In this document: in pieces, positions 22,708 through 30,863 of the stretch
Layout: each line of letters begins with the position of its first letter
Position numbering within the stretch: position 1 is the first letter of the stretch
NCBI GenBank assembly: GCA_964472905.1
Contig: CAYYMI010000004.1
Location: 1 to 64,000, forward strand
Origin: Hellea sp964472905
GTDB lineage: Bacteria > Pseudomonadota > Alphaproteobacteria > Caulobacterales > Maricaulaceae
Reading direction: 5' to 3'
DNA: 64,000 bases
Translations under genes and position numbers: made by a program
Notes under the pieces: model-generated
The model's database searches: none
Seen by the model: the letters and a program-made list of their open reading frames with translations, nothing else
Told to the model about the DNA's origin: nothing

Positions 22708-24873
22708 TTAAAAACGCCCACTCACTGTAAATTTCGCATTTATCGGAGCTCCAACTGTAATTTGGTCGTCTGTGTGTGCACTTGGGAAATAGTCTATATC
22801 AGTCAGGTTTTCGATATTCACCTGCAGGCGTAGAGAATCGGACACATCATAATAGGCGGCTGCGTCAAGCCGTGTAAATGATGGCAATACAGTTGTGTTT
22901 CCGCCATCCGCAAAGCTCTCACCTTGATGAGTGATGCCGAGGCCAAGTCCGAACCTATCCGTAAGGTCGTAATTACCCCATGCGCTGACCGTAAACTCAG
23001 GGATTTCACGCGGGACGTTATCATCCAAACCGCCTTCATCAATGATTTCACCGTCCAAAAAGCTTACACCCGTAATAATACTGAATTGATCTGTGATGTT
23101 TCCGCTCAGAGAGGCTTCAAATCCTTCAACCCGAATGAGGTTTTCATCGACTTGGTTTGCGGCGTCACCTGTTGGGATGCCGTCCGTCGTTTCGATTTGA
23201 AAAAGGGCCGCTGTCAAGCTTAGGCCTTGCGCAAAATCCCATTTCAAACCTGCTTCAAGGTTTTGGGCGATGTCGGGTGTAAGGCCAGCCTCTGTGCTGC
23301 TGATTTCCGCAAATTGCTCGCCTGATTGCGGGATAAAGCTCTCGCTAAAACTACCGTAAATCGAGATATTTTCTTTCGGTTTGAGGATTAGGCCTAAGCG
23401 CGGTGAAATTTCTTCATCCGTGCGTGATAGCGTTCTTGCAGGATCATCTGCCGCCGTTAAGGTGTTGACGACTGTAAAATCAAAACTGTCAAAGCGGGCT
23501 CCGACGACAATGTCCAGCCAATCCGTCACGGCGATTTCGTCTTGGACGAAGGCAGAGAACACCCCTAGGTCAGCTTCATCATCATCATTCACGTCAACAT
23601 CGAAGCTGTTGGTTGTCGTGACACCTGCCGCATTCACACCAACACCATTCAAAATATTGATGGGGCGGTTGACGGCGAAAGTTTCGACATCATCCTGCGA
23701 CGTATCGAAAAATGTATTGAAACGATCATTGTCATTTGACGTATCTATATATTCCAAGCCCCCGACAATTGTATGGCCGATGCCGCCTGTTTCAAACTCA
23801 CCTACGAGGTTTCCTGAGAGAGTTAGGCTCTGACGCTGGGTTGTATCAACATATCCATCAAGGTTGACCGTTGCGATTCCGCCAAATTCTGGATTGGCGG
23901 CGTTGAAACCAACTGGGAAAAGATTCTGATAGAGTTTGTCATAATCCCCATAAGTGGCCGTGAAGTTACCTTTGATATTATCCGCAAATTGATGGGCAAT
24001 ATTGGCGCGAAATACATGGGCTTCGAGCGTCGCCGTGTTTAGCTCTTCATCACCGAATGTGATGTCTGATAGAGATTCAACTGGGCTTCTTAAACCGCTA
24101 ACTGTGCTGGTTGTTCCGTCAGGCGCTGCGGAAGGGATACCTCTATCAATGAAGCGCTCATTGTTCACATATTCATAAGACAGATCAACGGTCGTGGCGG
24201 GTGTTGCCTGCCAACGCAGTGTCGGGTTAAATCCGATGCGGTCACCGTCAAAGAAATCACGGTGATTATTCAGGCTCTCATAATAGGCGTTGAGGCGAAA
24301 GGCAGCCGTGTCATTAATGGCATAATTGACATCGCCCGCAACATCGAACGCGCCAAATGTATCAACGCTGGCTTTATAGCCAACAAATTGATCCTTTAAG
24401 TCAGCTTTTTTTGTGACCCGATTAATGAGGCCGCCTGTGCCGCCGCGTCCAAATAGAAGGGCGTTTGGACCGCGCAACACTTCGACTTGCTCCAAGTTAT
24501 AAAGAGAGCGGTAATATTGAACATCATCCCGCACGCCATCAATAAAGAAGTCAGCGGTAGACCGGACGCCGCGCAGTACAACGGCATCGCGGTGACCTTC
24601 GCCCTGCGATTGATTCAAACCGGGTGTGTAAAGAACAATATCGCTTATGGAATCAAAGCCCTGCTCGAGAATTTGCTCCGCATCTACAATGGAAAGACTT
24701 TGCGGCACGTCGATAATTGGCGTTGGTGTTTTCAGAGCGTTGACTTGGTCAGAATATAGATATTGCCCCGTAGTCACCACTTCATCTTCTATAGATTGGG
24801 ATTGAGCTGGCTGGGCAATAGCTATCATTATAGCCGCCGCGCAACTGGACTTAAAATATGATATTATCTTCAT
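22708..24873 (-). CDS. TonB-dependent siderophore receptor
   Basis: 721 residues. A signal peptide ends near AQPAQSQS; the plug domain (about 50-150) contains TPTPIIDVPQSLSIVDAEQI, VVLRGVRSTADFFIDGVRDD and YNLEQVEVLRGPNALLFGRGG. A 22-strand barrel follows, ending in the terminal Phe (FTVSGRF). The VLRG...DGVRDD and PNALLFGRGGTGGLIN blocks are those of ferric-catecholate/hydroxamate receptors (Fiu/FhuE-like). It imports a ferric siderophore across the outer membrane with TonB energy. Two Fur-like boxes lie 30-83 bp upstream. Confidence 0.93.
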   Translation of the reverse strand: MKIISYFKSSCAAAIMIAIAQPAQSQSIEDEVVTTGQYLYSDQVNALKTPTPIIDVPQSLSIVDAEQILEQGFDSISDIVLYTPGLNQSQGEGHRDAVVLRGVRSTADFFIDGVRDDVQYYRSLYNLEQVEVLRGPNALLFGRGGTGGLINRVTKKADLKDQFVGYKASVDTFGAFDVAGDVNYAINDTAAFRLNAYYESLNNHRDFFDGDRIGFNPTLRWQATPATTVDLSYEYVNNERFIDRGIPSAAPDGTTSTVSGLRSPVESLSDITFGDEELNTATLEAHVFRANIAHQFADNIKGNFTATYGDYDKLYQNLFPVGFNAANPEFGGIATVNLDGYVDTTQRQSLTLSGNLVGEFETGGIGHTIVGGLEYIDTSNDNDRFNTFFDTSQDDVETFAVNRPINILNGVGVNAAGVTTTNSFDVDVNDDDEADLGVFSAFVQDEIAVTDWLDIVVGARFDSFDFTVVNTLTAADDPARTLSRTDEEISPRLGLILKPKENISIYGSFSESFIPQSGEQFAEISSTEAGLTPDIAQNLEAGLKWDFAQGLSLTAALFQIETTDGIPTGDAANQVDENLIRVEGFEASLSGNITDQFSIITGVSFLDGEIIDEGGLDDNVPREIPEFTVSAWGNYDLTDRFGLGLGITHQGESFADGGNTTVLPSFTRLDAAAYYDVSDSLRLQVNIENLTDIDYFPSAHTDDQITVGAPINAKFTVSGRF

Positions 24874-24902
24874 AAAGATTTAAAGTCCTTCTCACTCATT
24901 AT

Positions 24903-24917
24903 TGCGAATGGTTCTCA
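24903..24917. promoter_or_regulatory. Fur-like box proximal to the siderophore receptor
   Basis: TGCGAATGGTTCTCA; on the minus strand TGAGAACCATTCGCA, which fits the 7-1-7 TGAgAAT-n-ATTcTCA Fur pattern at about 12 of 14 arm positions. It is centred 37 bp upstream of the receptor start. Confidence 0.6.
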
Positions 24918-24941
24918 TTTTCATCAAGCCTTTAGTGCTCT

Positions 24942-24956
24942 TGCGAATGAGTTGCA
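24942..24956. promoter_or_regulatory. Second, weaker Fur-like box
   Basis: TGCGAATGAGTTGCA, sharing TGCGAATG with the box 39 bp away and lying in a CTTGC...GCAAG dyad. A weaker match to the Fur 7-1-7 pattern. Confidence 0.4.
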
Positions 24957-25070
24957 AGAAGAAATTTCAACTTAATTCACACCCCATAAAATCACTAGCT
25001 CTCGCAATATCATTTGTGGCAAGACAGAGCCAAGAGACGCCTGTCAATGGCGCTGATTTAAGGGGATATT

Positions 25071-27092
25071 ATGAGCTATAAATCACTCATTTTTGCGGCT
25101 ACGGGTTTTATAGGTTTGGCTGGATGTCAGGCGAATATAGAAACTACGCCCAAGACCACGAACCACAAGACCACAAACCAAACAACAACACAGGCAACAC
25201 CCAATAATGAGGCCCCTTTCGTCTCAGAGACCGTAAAATCAGCCAACGCCAAGGTTAGCCGATATCTTGACTTCTCTGATGCCGCTGATTTTGATCGTGC
25301 CAGACGCGGCTTCATCGCCACATTTGATGATGGTAAAATTACCAAAGCTGACGGCGCGCCTGTTTATGATTTCGGCGCATATGATTTTTTAGCCAGTGAC
25401 GCCCCGGACACGGTTAACCCCAGCCTTTGGCGTCAAAGCCAGCTCAATGCCATGCATGGTCTTTTTAAGGTCACAGACGGTATCTACCAAGTCAGGGCTT
25501 TTGATCTGTCCAACATCACCTTTATCGAAGGGCAAAGCGGCTGGATTGTCATTGACCCCCTCATCAGCGCCGAAACCGCCGCGCGCGCCAAGGCTTTGGT
25601 TGACCGTGAACTCGGCGAAAAGCCCATTAGTGCGATGATCTTTACCCATTCCCATGCCGATCATTTTGGCGGCGTACGCGGATTAATCACCGAAGAGGAT
25701 ATTGTTAATGGCGTGCAAGTCATTGCGCCTAAAGATTTCGTTTTTGAAACAGTGAGTGAAAATATCCTCGCCGGTAACGCCATGTCCCGCCGCGCCAGCT
25801 ATATGTTTGGTAGCTTACTGCCCAAAGGGCCCGCCCATCAAGTGGGTGTTGGGTTAGGGCAAACGATTTCCAGCGGCAGTCTTGGCCTCTTCGCCCCTAC
25901 GCTTGAAGTCGAGGCCACAGGTGAAACCCATACTATTGACGGCATCGAAATGGAATTCATCATGGCACAAGGCGCAGAAGCCCCGTCTGAATTCATGTTC
26001 TATATGCCGGCTTTCAAGGCCTTTTGTCAGGCCGAGATTATCAACCATACCCTCCACAATATGTATACGCCGCGCGGCGCCAAAGTTCGCGACGGTCGAT
26101 TATGGAGCGGCTATATCGACGAAGCGATTTATACATATGCGGAAAAAACTGATATCTCCTTTGGCTCACATCACTGGCCTGTTTGGGGCACAGATGAAGT
26201 CACGGAGTTTTGGGAAGGACAGCGCGATCTTTACCGCTTCATTCACGACCAAACCGTTCGCCTCGCCAATATGGGCTATACGATGCATGAAATTCCGGAA
26301 AAGCTAAACATGCCCGGCGGCATCGCCAAAGCCTTTGCCAACCGGGATTATTACGGCACGCTCTCCCATAATTCGAAATCCCAATACCAACTTTATTACG
26401 GATATTTTGATGGTAATCCCGCCAATCTGAATCCCTTACCGCCCGTCCAAGAAGCCCAAAAATTCGTGGACTATATGGGCGGCTCTGACGCGGTCTTGGA
26501 CAAAGCGCAAAATGACTTTGATAATGGCGAGTTTCGCTTTGCCGCCACAGTGTTAAACAAATTAGTCTTCGCGCAGCCTGACAACACAGCGGCGGCCGGT
26601 CTTCTCGCTCAGACTTATGATCAGCTGGCCTATATGGCAGAGTCAGGCTCTTGGAGAAATTTCTACCTAACAGGCGCACAAGAGCTACGCGGCGGCATTG
26701 CCGATCTGCCAACACCGCAAACCGGAAGTCCGGATATCGTCAAAGCTATACCGCTTGACCTATATTTTGATCTGCTCGCCGTTCGCTTGAACGCGGAGAA
26801 AGCCGCCAAGAAAGACCGGGATCTGAATTTTGAAATTACGGATACTGGCGAAACAGCGCATTTGATTATATCAAATGGCACGCTGCACCACCGCATGGGC
26901 CAAACTCACCCCAAAGCGCCGACCCTTAAAATTACGCGCACAGGATTAGATCAACTCAATCTAGGACTCAAAAGCTTTGGAGATTTGTTCAAAGACGGAG
27001 AGGCCTCAATCGATGGTAACCCTCTCGCGGTAAGAGCCTTTTTCGGCCTCATAGAAGAACCCGAATTCTGGTTCGAAATTGTGAGGCCATAA
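25071..27092 (+). CDS. Alkyl/aryl-sulfatase (BDS1/SdsA1-like metallo-beta-lactamase), lipoprotein
   Basis: 673 residues. A lipoprotein signal (lipobox LAGC, Cys19) is followed by a Thr/Asn/Lys-rich linker, then a metallo-beta-lactamase domain with THSHADHFGG (about 191-200). An alkyl-sulfatase dimerisation domain (about 400-540; FDNGEFRFAATVLNKLVFAQPDN) and a C-terminal SCP2-like domain (LDLYFDLLAVRLNAEKA onwards) complete the family layout. It hydrolyses linear primary alkyl sulfates to alcohol and sulfate; membrane anchoring in the periplasm or outer membrane is inferred. It stands alone. Confidence 0.9.
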   Translation: MSYKSLIFAATGFIGLAGCQANIETTPKTTNHKTTNQTTTQATPNNEAPFVSETVKSANAKVSRYLDFSDAADFDRARRGFIATFDDGKITKADGAPVYDFGAYDFLASDAPDTVNPSLWRQSQLNAMHGLFKVTDGIYQVRAFDLSNITFIEGQSGWIVIDPLISAETAARAKALVDRELGEKPISAMIFTHSHADHFGGVRGLITEEDIVNGVQVIAPKDFVFETVSENILAGNAMSRRASYMFGSLLPKGPAHQVGVGLGQTISSGSLGLFAPTLEVEATGETHTIDGIEMEFIMAQGAEAPSEFMFYMPAFKAFCQAEIINHTLHNMYTPRGAKVRDGRLWSGYIDEAIYTYAEKTDISFGSHHWPVWGTDEVTEFWEGQRDLYRFIHDQTVRLANMGYTMHEIPEKLNMPGGIAKAFANRDYYGTLSHNSKSQYQLYYGYFDGNPANLNPLPPVQEAQKFVDYMGGSDAVLDKAQNDFDNGEFRFAATVLNKLVFAQPDNTAAAGLLAQTYDQLAYMAESGSWRNFYLTGAQELRGGIADLPTPQTGSPDIVKAIPLDLYFDLLAVRLNAEKAAKKDRDLNFEITDTGETAHLIISNGTLHHRMGQTHPKAPTLKITRTGLDQLNLGLKSFGDLFKDGEASIDGNPLAVRAFFGLIEEPEFWFEIVRP

Positions 27093-27112
27093 AATCAAGA
27101 TACGTAATAGTC

Positions 27113-27661
27113 CTAAATGATATCCAATAAGGGCCACATTTTACGCCAGCCTTTATCTTCGATACGCTTTTTATATATATCACTCTTATGCATAAATTTT
27201 GGCGTTTGCCTGACAGTAAGATTGAGCAAATCCTCGACTCCGTAAGGCGCTAAAAGTTCAACACCATTCTTTCCTATTCTAGCGCCAATGGCTGTGGCTG
27301 TTTCGACCCAATGTTCCATCGCATTTGAACAATCCTTATAAGGGTGATCGCCATTACTGATATGCATTCTGGCTTGGTTACGAATTTCCCATTTGACCGC
27401 CGGAACAGATAAGGAAAGGGTCTTTTCATATGTCTGTTCTGTTAAGCGAGATGTATTGGACTTATAAAAGTAAATAACATCCACATCATTTTCATTATCA
27501 GGGTGAAATTCAACCCCGTGAAGTTTCGCCCAAATCGGATTACGGATAGCCCCTGCCGCAACCCAGCAATCGGGCTCATTTATCTCTTTTACGGCTATTA
27601 GGAGGCTCATGATCCAATCATTGGATTGTATGAACCTTATGATGTCCTCAGCGCTTTGCAT
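27113..27661 (-). CDS. Nucleotidyltransferase family protein (COG3575/NTP_transf_6 type)
   Basis: 182 residues. CWVAAGAIRNPIWAKLHG followed by NENDVDVIYF is the signature of this family of predicted nucleotidyltransferases; Asp-Val-Asp supplies the metal-binding residues. GVEDLLNLTVRQTP and YKKRIEDKGWRKMWP are the conserved C-terminal blocks. The substrate is unknown. It lies 14 bp after the end region of hisN on the same strand and might be co-transcribed with it. Confidence 0.85.
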   Translation of the reverse strand: MQSAEDIIRFIQSNDWIMSLLIAVKEINEPDCWVAAGAIRNPIWAKLHGVEFHPDNENDVDVIYFYKSNTSRLTEQTYEKTLSLSVPAVKWEIRNQARMHISNGDHPYKDCSNAMEHWVETATAIGARIGKNGVELLAPYGVEDLLNLTVRQTPKFMHKSDIYKKRIEDKGWRKMWPLLDII

Positions 27662-27675
27662 ATATTTTAGGGCAA

Positions 27676-28506
27676 TTACGCTCCGCTTAAATGATTATAA
27701 ATCTCTGGCAGCACACTCGCATCCCCGACCGCGACAACCCTACCGCCATTGACTGGCGAGCCGCCATCCCAATTTGTAACCTTGCCCCCTGCCCCTTCAA
27801 TCACAGGCATAAGCGCCCGGACATCGCAAGGTTTGAGCATGGCTTCGATAATAATATCCATACGTCCCTGCGCGATAAGGCCATAACCAAAAGCATCAAG
27901 CCCCAGACGCGAAAATCGAGCCATGCGGCGAATGCGATTATAGGCGGTCAGTTCATTTTCATTTAGCATGGATAAAGGTTCTGTGCAGCCAAGAATAGCG
28001 CCGCTTATTTTAGGACAATTTCGCGTGGACAGATCAGTTGTTTGTCCTGCGTCATCGAGCCATGATCGCGATGTTTCTTTGCTATCGGCGCGGCCCCAAA
28101 AGCGTTTATTTTGCGCGGCAACATCAATCAATCCCAGCACGGGCGCATCCTTAAAGCTGACGGCAATTAGCGTACTCCAGACGGGAACGCCCGCCACAAA
28201 ACCACGCGTGCCGTCAATTGGGTCAAGCGTCCAGAGCCAATCATTACTACCTTCAATATCTGGAAGTTCTTCGCCTTCGATACTGTCTTCAGGAAACGTC
28301 TTTATAATAAGCTTTCGTAAAACGCGTTCCGCCTCAATATCAGCTTCGGTGACAGGGTCATATCCCGTTTCGGCTTTATTCGTGACCGCCATATCCTGTG
28401 TAAAAAGCGGCAGGGTAATTTCCCGTGCCGCTTTGGATAGCTCAGCCATGAGCTTAAGCCGTGCCTCAATATCGTGATCTGAAAACGTCATAAGGCGGCA
28501 TAACAT
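27676..28506 (-). CDS. hisN: Histidinol-phosphatase, inositol-monophosphatase family
   Basis: 276 residues. IMPase-fold motifs: EGEELPDIEG, WTLDPIDGTRGFVAG (metal-binding Asp residues), and FGYGLIAQGRMDIIIEAMLKPCDV, typical of HisN rather than SuhB. It dephosphorylates histidinol phosphate in histidine synthesis. Two starts are possible: ATG 28506 (with AAGG close upstream) and ATG 28491. Both lie in or at the edge of a perfect 11-bp hairpin (28491-28515), so initiation may be affected by that structure. Confidence 0.88.
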   Translation of the reverse strand: MLCRLMTFSDHDIEARLKLMAELSKAAREITLPLFTQDMAVTNKAETGYDPVTEADIEAERVLRKLIIKTFPEDSIEGEELPDIEGSNDWLWTLDPIDGTRGFVAGVPVWSTLIAVSFKDAPVLGLIDVAAQNKRFWGRADSKETSRSWLDDAGQTTDLSTRNCPKISGAILGCTEPLSMLNENELTAYNRIRRMARFSRLGLDAFGYGLIAQGRMDIIIEAMLKPCDVRALMPVIEGAGGKVTNWDGGSPVNGGRVVAVGDASVLPEIYNHLSGA

Positions 28507-28515
28507 GCCGCCTTA
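28491..28515 (-). terminator. Hairpin spanning the hisN start, possible terminator or translational control
   Basis: TAAGGCGGCAT / ATGCCGCCTTA with an AAC loop, an 11-bp perfect stem located 34 bp after the XRE gene stop and overlapping both hisN start codons. Downstream on the minus strand is TGACGTTTTC, so the U tract is poor. Structure is certain; role is inferred. Confidence 0.5.
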
Positions 28516-28526
28516 CAGAAAACTAG

Positions 28527-28542
28527 CAAGAGTACACTCTTG
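28527..28542. repeat. 16-bp palindrome after the XRE regulator gene
   Basis: CAAGAGTACACTCTTG, arms of 7 bp around AC, 7 bp beyond the XRE gene stop. It may pair with the next hairpin as part of a termination region or act as a protein site. Confidence 0.45.
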
Positions 28543-28548
28543 TGAAAA

Positions 28549-28965
28549 TTATGGCGTAACTAACCGTAAATTTGCATTTACCGGTTTCGCATTGGCTTCG
28601 AGTGACTTCGCCAAATCAAGTAAATGCTTACGCGGCCCTTCACCCATGGAATAATAAGCGCGAACTAAATCCATTGTTTCTTTTTTCGACAGAACATCTG
28701 GCGCAATAATTTCGGGATCAGGCGCATTAAAAGCAGGATCATTAGCTTCACTCAGACCTTCATAGAAATACTGAATAGGCACAGAGAGAGCTTCTGAGAG
28801 TTCAAACAGGCGGGCCGCACTTACACGGTTGGCACCGCATTCATATTTCTGGATTTGCTGAAACCGAATTCCGACTTGTTCTGCAAGGCTTTGTTGCGTC
28901 AAGCCCAAAAGACGGCGGCGACGGCGTAAGCGTTTTCCAACGTAAAGGTCAATATCACTTGTCAT
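28549..28965 (-). CDS. XRE-family helix-turn-helix regulator (PraR-like)
   Basis: 138 residues. The HTH domain (about 10-70) reads VGKRLRRRRRLLGLTQQSLAEQVGIRFQQIQKYECGANRVSAARLFEL, the form common in alphaproteobacterial PraR/PhrR-type regulators. The C-terminal half has the MDLVRAYYSMGEGPRKHLLDLAKSL block typical of these proteins. It binds DNA as a dimer; targets are unknown. Dyads with CCCCTCA arms lie 86-145 bp upstream and could be its own operators. Confidence 0.88.
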   Translation of the reverse strand: MTSDIDLYVGKRLRRRRRLLGLTQQSLAEQVGIRFQQIQKYECGANRVSAARLFELSEALSVPIQYFYEGLSEANDPAFNAPDPEIIAPDVLSKKETMDLVRAYYSMGEGPRKHLLDLAKSLEANAKPVNANLRLVTP

Positions 28966-29050
28966 TTTATCCCCATTCCTCGTTCAGCGGGTCTGCATGT
29001 TGTATCGCCTCATAAGGGAGCAAGAGCCATGCCAGTCTCTTGGCGCGTGT

Positions 29051-29110
29051 TCGCCCCTCAGGGGAGCGATAATTAGGTCCATTCGTGTCATTTTGAGGGG
29101 AATCCCCTCA
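29051..29110. promoter_or_regulatory. CCCCTCA inverted repeats upstream of the XRE gene
   Basis: CCCCTCAGGGG lies at about 29054-29064 within a longer imperfect stem (29051-29069). TGAGGGG-AAT-CCCCTCA at 29094-29110 is perfect. The same heptamer therefore occurs three times in 60 bp. Candidate operator cluster or RNA structure; no further gene was seen in the 278-bp interval 28966-29243. Confidence 0.4.
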
Positions 29111-29243
29111 GACGTGTATCAAAACAGAACAGTTTATTCTTAATAGCGTTCAAAGAACGCGATCACGTGATTATATGAAAGAGTATACTATGTCCTAGGC
29201 TTGGTTGAAACTAGCAATCACAGTTCCATAAAGAGCTAATTCA

Positions 29244-30125
29244 CTATTGGGCGGCAAGAACAATATCTTGGGCGCGGCTTTCAATCAGGGTCTTAACAAT
29301 AGAGGCTAAATTTTCTGCCAGCTTATCATAACCACGCTTGGGTTTAAGCGTAACAGGATTGAGATAAAGATCACGGTTCACTTCTATCTGGACAACTTCT
29401 ATGCCCGACATTGGTTTGCCATAATGTGACGTCACGAAGCCCCCTGCATAGGGGTAATTTCGCGCGACTGAGTAATTCTTCCGTCGAAATGCGGTTTCTA
29501 TGTTTGAAATTGTCTCAGGATGACAGGACACACCAAAACGGTCTCCCAAAATTATATCAGGCCTGCGGGACCCCATCGGAGCAAAACCGGGCATAGAATG
29601 GCAATCAATGAGCAAAGAATTACCAAAGGCTAGGCTCGCATCTGTTATCAAGCTCTGCAAAGCGTCATGATATGGATGATAAAGCGCTGCTAACCGCTTC
29701 TTCACAAACCGTGCGCTGAGAGGTCTTTTATATATATCCATCGTTTCGCTCAGCCGCGTCGGAATAACGCCTAGTCCTGAATTTGCGCGTATCGTTGTCT
29801 CAGCTCCATCTTCAAGCCATATCTCAGGCAGTTCATCAGGCGCCCGGTTCACATCAACAAAACATCGAGGAAAACGTGCCGATAACAGCGGCGCGCCGTA
29901 ATCGACAGCCACAGAGAATAGCTTATCAATATAGGCATCCTCATTACGGCGAAGTTCATTGATGGGCACGGCGCTTCGCGCCAAAAAAGCCTCAGGATAG
30001 AGACTACCAGAATGAGGTGAGGCAAATATTACGCCCGCGCGCCAGTCTTTAGGCTGCAAGACATCAACGGCCGGATATAAAACTTTCAGACAGTCAACTT
30101 CATATTTTATGTCACGGATCATCAT
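29244..30125 (-). CDS. N-formylglutamate amidohydrolase family protein
   Basis: 293 residues. FASPHSGSLYPEAFL, RNEDAYIDKLFSVAVDYGAPLL, FVDVNRAPDELP and LLIDCHSMPGFAP are the family blocks, with His and Asp residues for the metal site. The fold hydrolyses N-formyl- or N-acyl-amino acids. Position next to cpdR is common in alphaproteobacteria and may be historical rather than functional. The long N-terminus (MMIRDIKYEVD) is uncertain. Confidence 0.87.
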   Translation of the reverse strand: MMIRDIKYEVDCLKVLYPAVDVLQPKDWRAGVIFASPHSGSLYPEAFLARSAVPINELRRNEDAYIDKLFSVAVDYGAPLLSARFPRCFVDVNRAPDELPEIWLEDGAETTIRANSGLGVIPTRLSETMDIYKRPLSARFVKKRLAALYHPYHDALQSLITDASLAFGNSLLIDCHSMPGFAPMGSRRPDIILGDRFGVSCHPETISNIETAFRRKNYSVARNYPYAGGFVTSHYGKPMSGIEVVQIEVNRDLYLNPVTLKPKRGYDKLAENLASIVKTLIESRAQDIVLAAQ

Positions 30126-30321
30126 AAAATTGGCAATTTAACGCCCTTTATCCGCTTACGCTTAGACATTTTTAAGAGACTAGCGCTATCAATAGGGCGA
30201 ATGGCGGGATTTATGCATGTTGTGGGAGTGCATGACGACATACGTCTCATTCTAAGTCAGTCTCGCCTCAAAGGCGAGAAAAATCGGCGCAAATGGGCGC
30301 CCCGAAAAGGGTAACAATAAA

Positions 30322-30681
30322 ATGGCCACAATTCTCTATGCCGAAGATGACAATGCAATGCGCAAATTTTTCGAAAAAGCCCTCGAAAAAGCGGGACATC
30401 ATGTCATTGCGTGTGCCGATGGTGACCGAGCCTTACGGGCCTTGAAATTTGCCGACGGCGCTTTTGATATGCTCCTCACAGACATCATGATGCCTGGTAT
30501 GGACGGTATTGAACTCGCTAAACAAGCCGAAGTCCTCTCCCCCGGTATCAAAATAATGTTTATCACAGGATTTGCGGCAGTTGCCATGTCTGATGTTGGG
30601 GCGTCTGAACAAACAGTTTTATCAAAGCCTGTCCACTTACGTCAGCTCGTTGAAGAAGTTGATAAGCTTATCGCCGCTTAA
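30322..30681 (+). CDS. cpdR: Response regulator CpdR
   Basis: 119 residues, a lone receiver domain. Acidic pocket Asp9/Asp10, phosphoacceptor Asp54 in LLTDIMMPGMDG, Thr in FITGFAA and Lys102 in SKPVHL are all present. Size, sequence and genomic setting (N-formylglutamate amidohydrolase on one side, tRNA-Val on the other) match CpdR. When unphosphorylated, CpdR helps bring CtrA and other substrates to the ClpXP protease during the cell cycle. It therefore implies a CckA-ChpT-CtrA pathway, not visible here. Confidence 0.93.
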   Translation: MATILYAEDDNAMRKFFEKALEKAGHHVIACADGDRALRALKFADGAFDMLLTDIMMPGMDGIELAKQAEVLSPGIKIMFITGFAAVAMSDVGASEQTVLSKPVHLRQLVEEVDKLIAA

Positions 30682-30755
30682 AGATTAAACAGGCTCAATA
30701 TAAAGCTTGATAAGACTGGAGCGCAGCGATATATGCCGCAGTCTGAAATGGATAA

Positions 30756-30830
30756 GCGCGATTAGCTCAGCGGGAGAGCACTACATTGACATTGTAGGGG
30801 TCACTGGTTCAATCCCAGTATCGCGCACCA
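30756..30830 (+). tRNA. tRNA-Val (GAC anticodon)
   Basis: 75 nt with encoded CCA. Acceptor stem GCGCGAT / ATCGCGC, D arm TAGCTCAGCGGGAGAGC, anticodon stem CTACA / TGTAG with loop TTGACAT (anticodon GAC), T arm ACTGG TTCAATC CCAGT. All four arms pair fully. It lies 74 bp after cpdR. Confidence 0.96.
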
Positions 30831-30863
30831 TTCGTCTTTCTTCTCACCAATCTTCTTGAACCC

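Noticed and set aside
23381..23833. 150-codon plus-strand frame opposite the siderophore receptor
   Set aside because: Ser/Thr/Lys-rich antisense shadow of a well-supported beta-barrel gene.
25140..25210. Low-complexity ACC/AAC-rich stretch as a possible CRISPR or microsatellite
   Set aside because: It encodes the Thr/Asn linker after the lipobox of the alkyl sulfatase. No CRISPR-like repeat-spacer pattern was seen anywhere in the window.
26239..26715. 158-codon minus-strand frame in the alkyl sulfatase gene
   Set aside because: Arg/Leu-rich antisense shadow with no domain; the plus-strand gene is full length.
30261..30284. TCTCGCCT-CAA-AGGCGAGA hairpin upstream of cpdR
   Set aside because: Good 8-bp stem, but followed by A not T on the plus strand, and no gene ends there; left without a role.
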